From positions 1 through 6,861 of the forward strand of contig SKTG01000035.1 in the NCBI GenBank assembly GCA_007118045.1: a DNA stretch of 6,861 bases, in the 5' to 3' direction. This document shows, piece by piece, positions 5,428 to 6,861 of this stretch (positions are counted from its first letter, which is position 1; each line of letters begins with the position of its first letter). A model generated the notes under the pieces. That model was given only the letters and a program-made list of their open reading frames with translations. It was not told the origin of the DNA and ran no database searches. The position numbers and the translations under genes are program-made. Source of the stretch: Nitriliruptoraceae bacterium. Lineage in GTDB: Bacteria; Actinomycetota; Nitriliruptoria; Nitriliruptorales; Nitriliruptoraceae.

Positions 5428-6738
5428 GTGTCGACCAAGAACGTGTTCCTCGTCGGCCTGAACGACTTCAACCGGGAGAAGCTGCGCTCGATCCGCAACG
5501 CCGACTCGTACACCTTCCACGGCGTGCTCGATCCCGCGGAGGTCCTCGACACCTACGACTTCCCCATCGAGGACATGCTGGAACGGGCCGAACGACGGAT
5601 CCGAGCCTGGCAGGCGGACACCGGTGACACCGTCCATGCCATCACGGGCTACATGGACTTCCCCGTGAGCACGATGTTGCCGCTGCTGTGCGATCGGTTC
5701 GGGGTCCGCTCGCCCTCGCTGGAGAGCCTGCTCAAGTGTGAGCACAAGTACTGGAGCCGGGTGGTCCAGCGCGAGGTCGTTCCGGAGCACATCCCGCCGT
5801 TCCAGGCGTTCGATCCGTTCGACGAGGATGCCTTCGACACCATCGAGCTGACGCCGCCGTACTGGATCAAGCCCATCAAGTCGTCCGGGTCGATGCTCGG
5901 CTTCCGCATCAACGGCCGGGACGACTTCGAGGCGGCGATGTCGGAGATCCGGGAGCAGATCCACCTAATCTCCGAACCGTTCAACTTCGTGCTCGACAAC
6001 GCGCAACTCCCGGACGAGGTAGCACGCATCGACGGTCACCACTGCCTCGCCGAGGGGTTGATCGGCGGGCGCCAGTGCACGTTGGAGGGCTACTCCTACG
6101 AGGGCCGGGTCGAGACCTTCGGCATCATCGACTCCATCCGCTACCAGAACGGCAGCAGCTTCTTCCGGTACGAGTACCCCTCGAACCTTCCCGACCTGGT
6201 GCGGGACAAGATGCGCGAGATCACCCGCACGGTGATCCCGCACATCGGCTTCGACAACTGCGCCTTCAACGTCGAGTTCTACTGGGACCGTGAGCGCAAC
6301 CACGTCTGGCTGCTGGAGATCAACACCCGGGTGTCACAGTCCCACAGCGACATCTTCCAGAAGGTGGACGGACAGACCAATCAACAGGTGACGGTCCAGG
6401 TGGCCTGTGGCGAGCAACCGGACTTCCCCGCGGGGGAGGGCATGTACGCCTGTGCGGGCAAGTTCTTCTGGCGCGTCTTCGACGTGGACGGTGACACCGA
6501 GGTCACACGGGTCCCCTCGGCGGAGGACATCGCCGCGGTCGCGGAGCGCTTCCCGGCCGCCGTGATCAAGCCGCAGCTCGAGGTGGGCATGAAGCTCTCG
6601 GAGCTGTTGGAACAGGACAGCTACAGTTTCGCGATCTGCGAGCTCTACCTCGGTGGGAACGACACCAAGGACCTGCTCGACAAGTACGTCGAGTGCCGCG
6701 AGATGCTGCCCTTCGAGTTCTCCCCGAGCCCAGCTTGA
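5428..6738 (+). CDS. ATP-grasp superfamily protein, probable carboxylate-amine (or similar) ligase
   Basis: The 436-residue soluble protein has the ATP-grasp order. A pre-ATP-grasp domain begins NVFLVGLNDFNREKL (5-19) and includes the YMDFPVSTMLPLLCDRFGVRSPSLESLLKCEHK stretch (75-107). YWIKPIKSSGSMLG (145-158) supplies the nucleotide-binding lysine K148 and flexible Ser/Gly loop. CLAEGLIGGRQCTLEGY (206-222) is the hinge strand region. E283 (FNVEF) and E297/N299/R301 (LLEINTR) match the Mg-ATP ligands and the conserved arginine, so the enzyme should be active. Such enzymes activate a carboxylate as acyl phosphate and join it to an amine or another nucleophile. The C-terminal part (about 330-436) has no motif I recognise. 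No biotin, purine-synthesis or D-Ala-D-Ala specific motif was seen. The gene follows tctA by 99 bases on the same strand, with a clear ribosome site and possibly its own promoter. The substrate is unknown. Confidence 0.88.
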   Translation: MSTKNVFLVGLNDFNREKLRSIRNADSYTFHGVLDPAEVLDTYDFPIEDMLERAERRIRAWQADTGDTVHAITGYMDFPVSTMLPLLCDRFGVRSPSLESLLKCEHKYWSRVVQREVVPEHIPPFQAFDPFDEDAFDTIELTPPYWIKPIKSSGSMLGFRINGRDDFEAAMSEIREQIHLISEPFNFVLDNAQLPDEVARIDGHHCLAEGLIGGRQCTLEGYSYEGRVETFGIIDSIRYQNGSSFFRYEYPSNLPDLVRDKMREITRTVIPHIGFDNCAFNVEFYWDRERNHVWLLEINTRVSQSHSDIFQKVDGQTNQQVTVQVACGEQPDFPAGEGMYACAGKFFWRVFDVDGDTEVTRVPSAEDIAAVAERFPAAVIKPQLEVGMKLSELLEQDSYSFAICELYLGGNDTKDLLDKYVECREMLPFEFSPSPA

Positions 6739-6760
6739 CCGGCGAGGAGCCTCCCGCCGG
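6739..6760 (+). terminator. GC-rich hairpin immediately after the ATP-grasp stop codon
   Basis: CCGGCG (6739-6744) pairs with CGCCGG (6755-6760). Inside, with one bulged A, GGAG (6746-6749) faces CTCC (6751-6754), so the stem can extend to a tight loop. It begins at the first base after TGA. The following bases are GC-rich with no T-run, so it is an atypical terminator at best; an attenuator, a stabilising 3' hairpin or DNA inside the next reading frame are alternatives. Confidence 0.4.
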
Positions 6761-6797
6761 CCACGCCGGTGTGCCCGCGGACCTCGCGGGCGCGCCC

Positions 6798-6861
6798 ATG
6801 GACACCTCCACCGAGGGGGCACCGGAGCCGTACTCGGGATGGTCGCTCCGGTCGGTGAGAG
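6798..6861 (+). CDS. Possible start of a downstream gene (3'-truncated by window edge), product unrecognised
   Basis: From the ATG at 6798 the frame is open to the end of the window and reads MDTSTEGAPEPYSGWSLRSVR. The same frame is open back through a GTG at 6771 and a TTG at 6735 that overlaps the ATP-grasp TGA, with G/C-rich third positions throughout. None of the three candidate starts has a convincing ribosome site; GAGGAG at 6744-6749 is too far from the GTG and ATG. Twenty-one residues are too few to name a family. If real, the gene would be in line with the ATP-grasp gene and perhaps cotranscribed. Confidence 0.3.
   Translation, partial: MDTSTEGAPEPYSGWSLRSVR

Noticed and set aside
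1..6861. Mobile element, phage, toxin-antitoxin or defence-system signatures.
   Set aside because: No transposase, integrase, terminal repeat, tRNA end or paired small genes were seen, and codon use is uniform across the window.

Overview
The window looks like chromosomal DNA from a high-GC actinobacterium. Third codon positions are almost all G or C, starts are a mix of ATG and GTG with GGAGG-type ribosome sites, and -10-like boxes are TAGCGT and TAGGGT. The very acidic lipoprotein linker at 2200-2355 suggests a salt- or alkali-adapted lineage such as the Nitriliruptoria. That placement is inference, since no marker gene is present. No rRNA, tRNA, CRISPR array, transposase or insertion sequence was seen.

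Layout: (1) 1-786 (+) is the sensor domain of a LacI-family repressor whose DNA-binding N-terminus lies outside the window. (2) 837-1868 (-) is a Gfo/Idh/MocA-family NAD(P)-dependent oxidoreductase, convergent with the repressor across a 50-base gap. (3) 1869-2097 is a divergent control region with several perfect dyads and candidate back-to-back promoters. (4) 2098-5328 (+) is a tripartite tricarboxylate transporter (TTT) operon in the order tctC-tctB-tctA: binding lipoprotein, small membrane subunit, large membrane subunit. (5) 5329-5427 is a 99-base gap with a hairpin, a possible promoter and a clean ribosome site. (6) 5428-6738 (+) is an ATP-grasp ligase-like enzyme of unknown substrate. 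(7) A GC-rich hairpin follows its stop codon, and an open frame running off the right edge may be the start of another gene.

Working model: TctC captures a carboxylate outside the membrane and TctA/TctB import it. The oxidoreductase probably acts on the imported compound or a derivative, and the LacI-type regulator probably controls the divergent promoters. A sugar-responsive type of regulator next to a polyol/sugar-type dehydrogenase favours a sugar acid or similar hydroxy acid over citrate, but nothing in the sequence fixes the substrate. The ATP-grasp gene may be a separate unit (own ribosome site, possible own promoter) or part of the pathway.

Nothing here proves a new system. The points most worth a second look are the ATP-grasp enzyme beside the transporter, the dyad cluster in the divergent region, and the long acidic tether on TctC.
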